64,000 bases of DNA from assembly GCA_963757065.1 (NCBI GenBank), contig CAVWQC010000001.1, positions 558,001 to 622,000 on the forward strand, in the 5' to 3' direction. Numbering within the stretch: the first letter of the stretch is position 1; each line of letters begins with the position of its first letter. The stretch comes from PNON01 sp963757065 (lineage in GTDB: Bacteria; Chloroflexota; Anaerolineae; Anaerolineales; Anaerolineaceae). A model generated the notes under the pieces. That model was given only the letters and a program-made list of their open reading frames with translations. It did not search any database and was not told the DNA's origin. The position numbers and the translations under genes were made by a program. Shown piece by piece: positions 63,492-64,000 of this stretch.

Positions 63492-64000
63492 CCGATTGTT
63501 ACCCAATTTAAACCCCATTGTGTGCCAAACTTGTGTTTTTGCAGGTTAGTGAAACCTGCTCTGGTTAATCGCTCACGAATTTCTTCATCTCTAATATAGT
63601 AGGCTTCTTCTTCGTCCATTCCTCGGATGTGGTCTACATCGTAATGTGATTTAAAAATAGCGTCATACCAGGCAACAACTTTATGGACCATAATAAGTGC
63701 CAACGGGTTAGCCATGGTAACCAGTATATTGCCACCAGGTTTTAATACTCGGTAGGCCTCTGCAAGTTCGATATCTCTTAAGGAGCTTGGAACATGATTT
63801 AAGTTAGCAATGAAAGTGACAGTATCAAACATCTTGTCATCGAATGGAAAGTGGCGAATGTCTTCGACAATATTTTCTTCAGTTAGTCCTTCATACTTAT
63901 ATACATCGATACCTTTTCCATTACCGTTTAAGTGGTTTTTTATAAACCAATTATCGCGACCACAGCCAACGTCCAGCGTGTAACCCCTAGTTTCCCGGGA
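63467..64000 (-). CDS. class I SAM-dependent methyltransferase (partial, N-terminus beyond right edge)
   Basis: Open to the window edge. SAM-binding TLDVGCGRDNWF, then IDVYKYEGLTEENIVEDIRH, DKMFDTVTFIANLNHVPSSL and VLKPGGNILVTMANPLAL. Last 70 residues contain a lid helix with DHIRGMDEEEAYYIRDEEIR. It shares its operon with the GT2 gene. Substrate unknown. Confidence 0.88.
   Translation of the reverse strand, partial: SRETRGYTLDVGCGRDNWFIKNHLNGNGKGIDVYKYEGLTEENIVEDIRHFPFDDKMFDTVTFIANLNHVPSSLRDIELAEAYRVLKPGGNILVTMANPLALIMVHKVVAWYDAIFKSHYDVDHIRGMDEEEAYYIRDEEIRERLTRAGFTNLQKHKFGTQWGLNWVTIGWKSKQIL

Noticed and set aside
1..64000. CRISPR arrays, insertion sequences and rRNA genes
   Set aside because: I saw no regularly spaced direct repeats, transposase or integrase genes, or rRNA sequence on either strand.

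Overview
The window looks like a piece of a Chloroflexota chromosome, most likely class Anaerolineae. This is an inference from gene content: a nuoABCDEFG cluster, a fused alpha-beta glycyl-tRNA synthetase, Pro/Thr-rich 'TPTP' linkers on exported proteins, NBR1-type Ig lipoproteins, DUF4349 and DUF4388 proteins, an MglA-like GTPase and short neighbouring operons on both strands. There is no rRNA to confirm it. No CRISPR array or transposase is visible.

Layout. 1-6.8 kb (minus): respiratory complex I genes nuoA-B-C-D-E-F-G behind a sigma70-type promoter with a dyad; nuoG runs off the left edge. 6.9-8.65 kb (plus): YccF membrane protein, two-CBS protein, fatty-acid-hydroxylase-like protein. 8.6-13.3 kb (minus): glmU, CNNM/HlyC-like transporter, cdd, recO and an SDR in one tight operon. 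13.4-20.6 kb: tRNA-Gln, a probably leaderless response regulator, glyQS, an HhH protein, hicBA, a deoxynucleoside kinase and a broken alaX. 20.6-29.8 kb (plus): two tandem YwaF-like membrane proteins, a MASE1-PAS-GGDEF diguanylate cyclase, an 870-base gene-free stretch with two predicted folded RNAs, then a secretion locus with two SipW-type signal peptidases and two TasA/CalY-like candidate substrates (one degenerate). 29.8-32.4 kb: DUF4349 lipoprotein, pentapeptide-repeat protein, zinc-ribbon membrane protein. 32.5-37.6 kb (minus): a collapsed prophage whose terminase is fused to a holin-like tail, transcribed from a promoter with two palindromes. 37.8-42.5 kb (minus): mostly AT-rich orphan genes separated by GC-rich scraps that share a short coding motif. 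43-60.3 kb: metabolic, regulatory and envelope genes (epimerase, NBR1 and META lipoproteins, MalT-like regulator, MDR and NmrA-like oxidoreductases, XRE/membrane pair, YpfJ peptidase, Eis-like acetyltransferase, two ICMT-like methyltransferases, DUF559, hemerythrin-like protein). 60.5-64 kb: tRNA-Gly with a partial duplicate, MglA-like GTPase plus DUF4388 partner, a short SD-ORF-hairpin-terminator transcript, a GT2 glycosyltransferase and a methyltransferase cut by the right edge.

A recurring feature is that about sixteen otherwise well-preserved genes are broken by single-base shifts, several at homopolymers. That pattern suggests uncorrected sequencing indels for many of them, although the tasA-like gene and the prophage look genuinely decayed. 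For such genes I give the extent of the reconstructed gene.

The most promising places for something undescribed are the c-di-GMP cyclase / leader RNA / SipW-TasA locus (22.7-29.8 kb), the orphan-gene island with shared coding scraps (37.8-42.8 kb), the dual-operator phage promoter (37.56-37.63 kb) and the short hairpin transcript at 62.44 kb.
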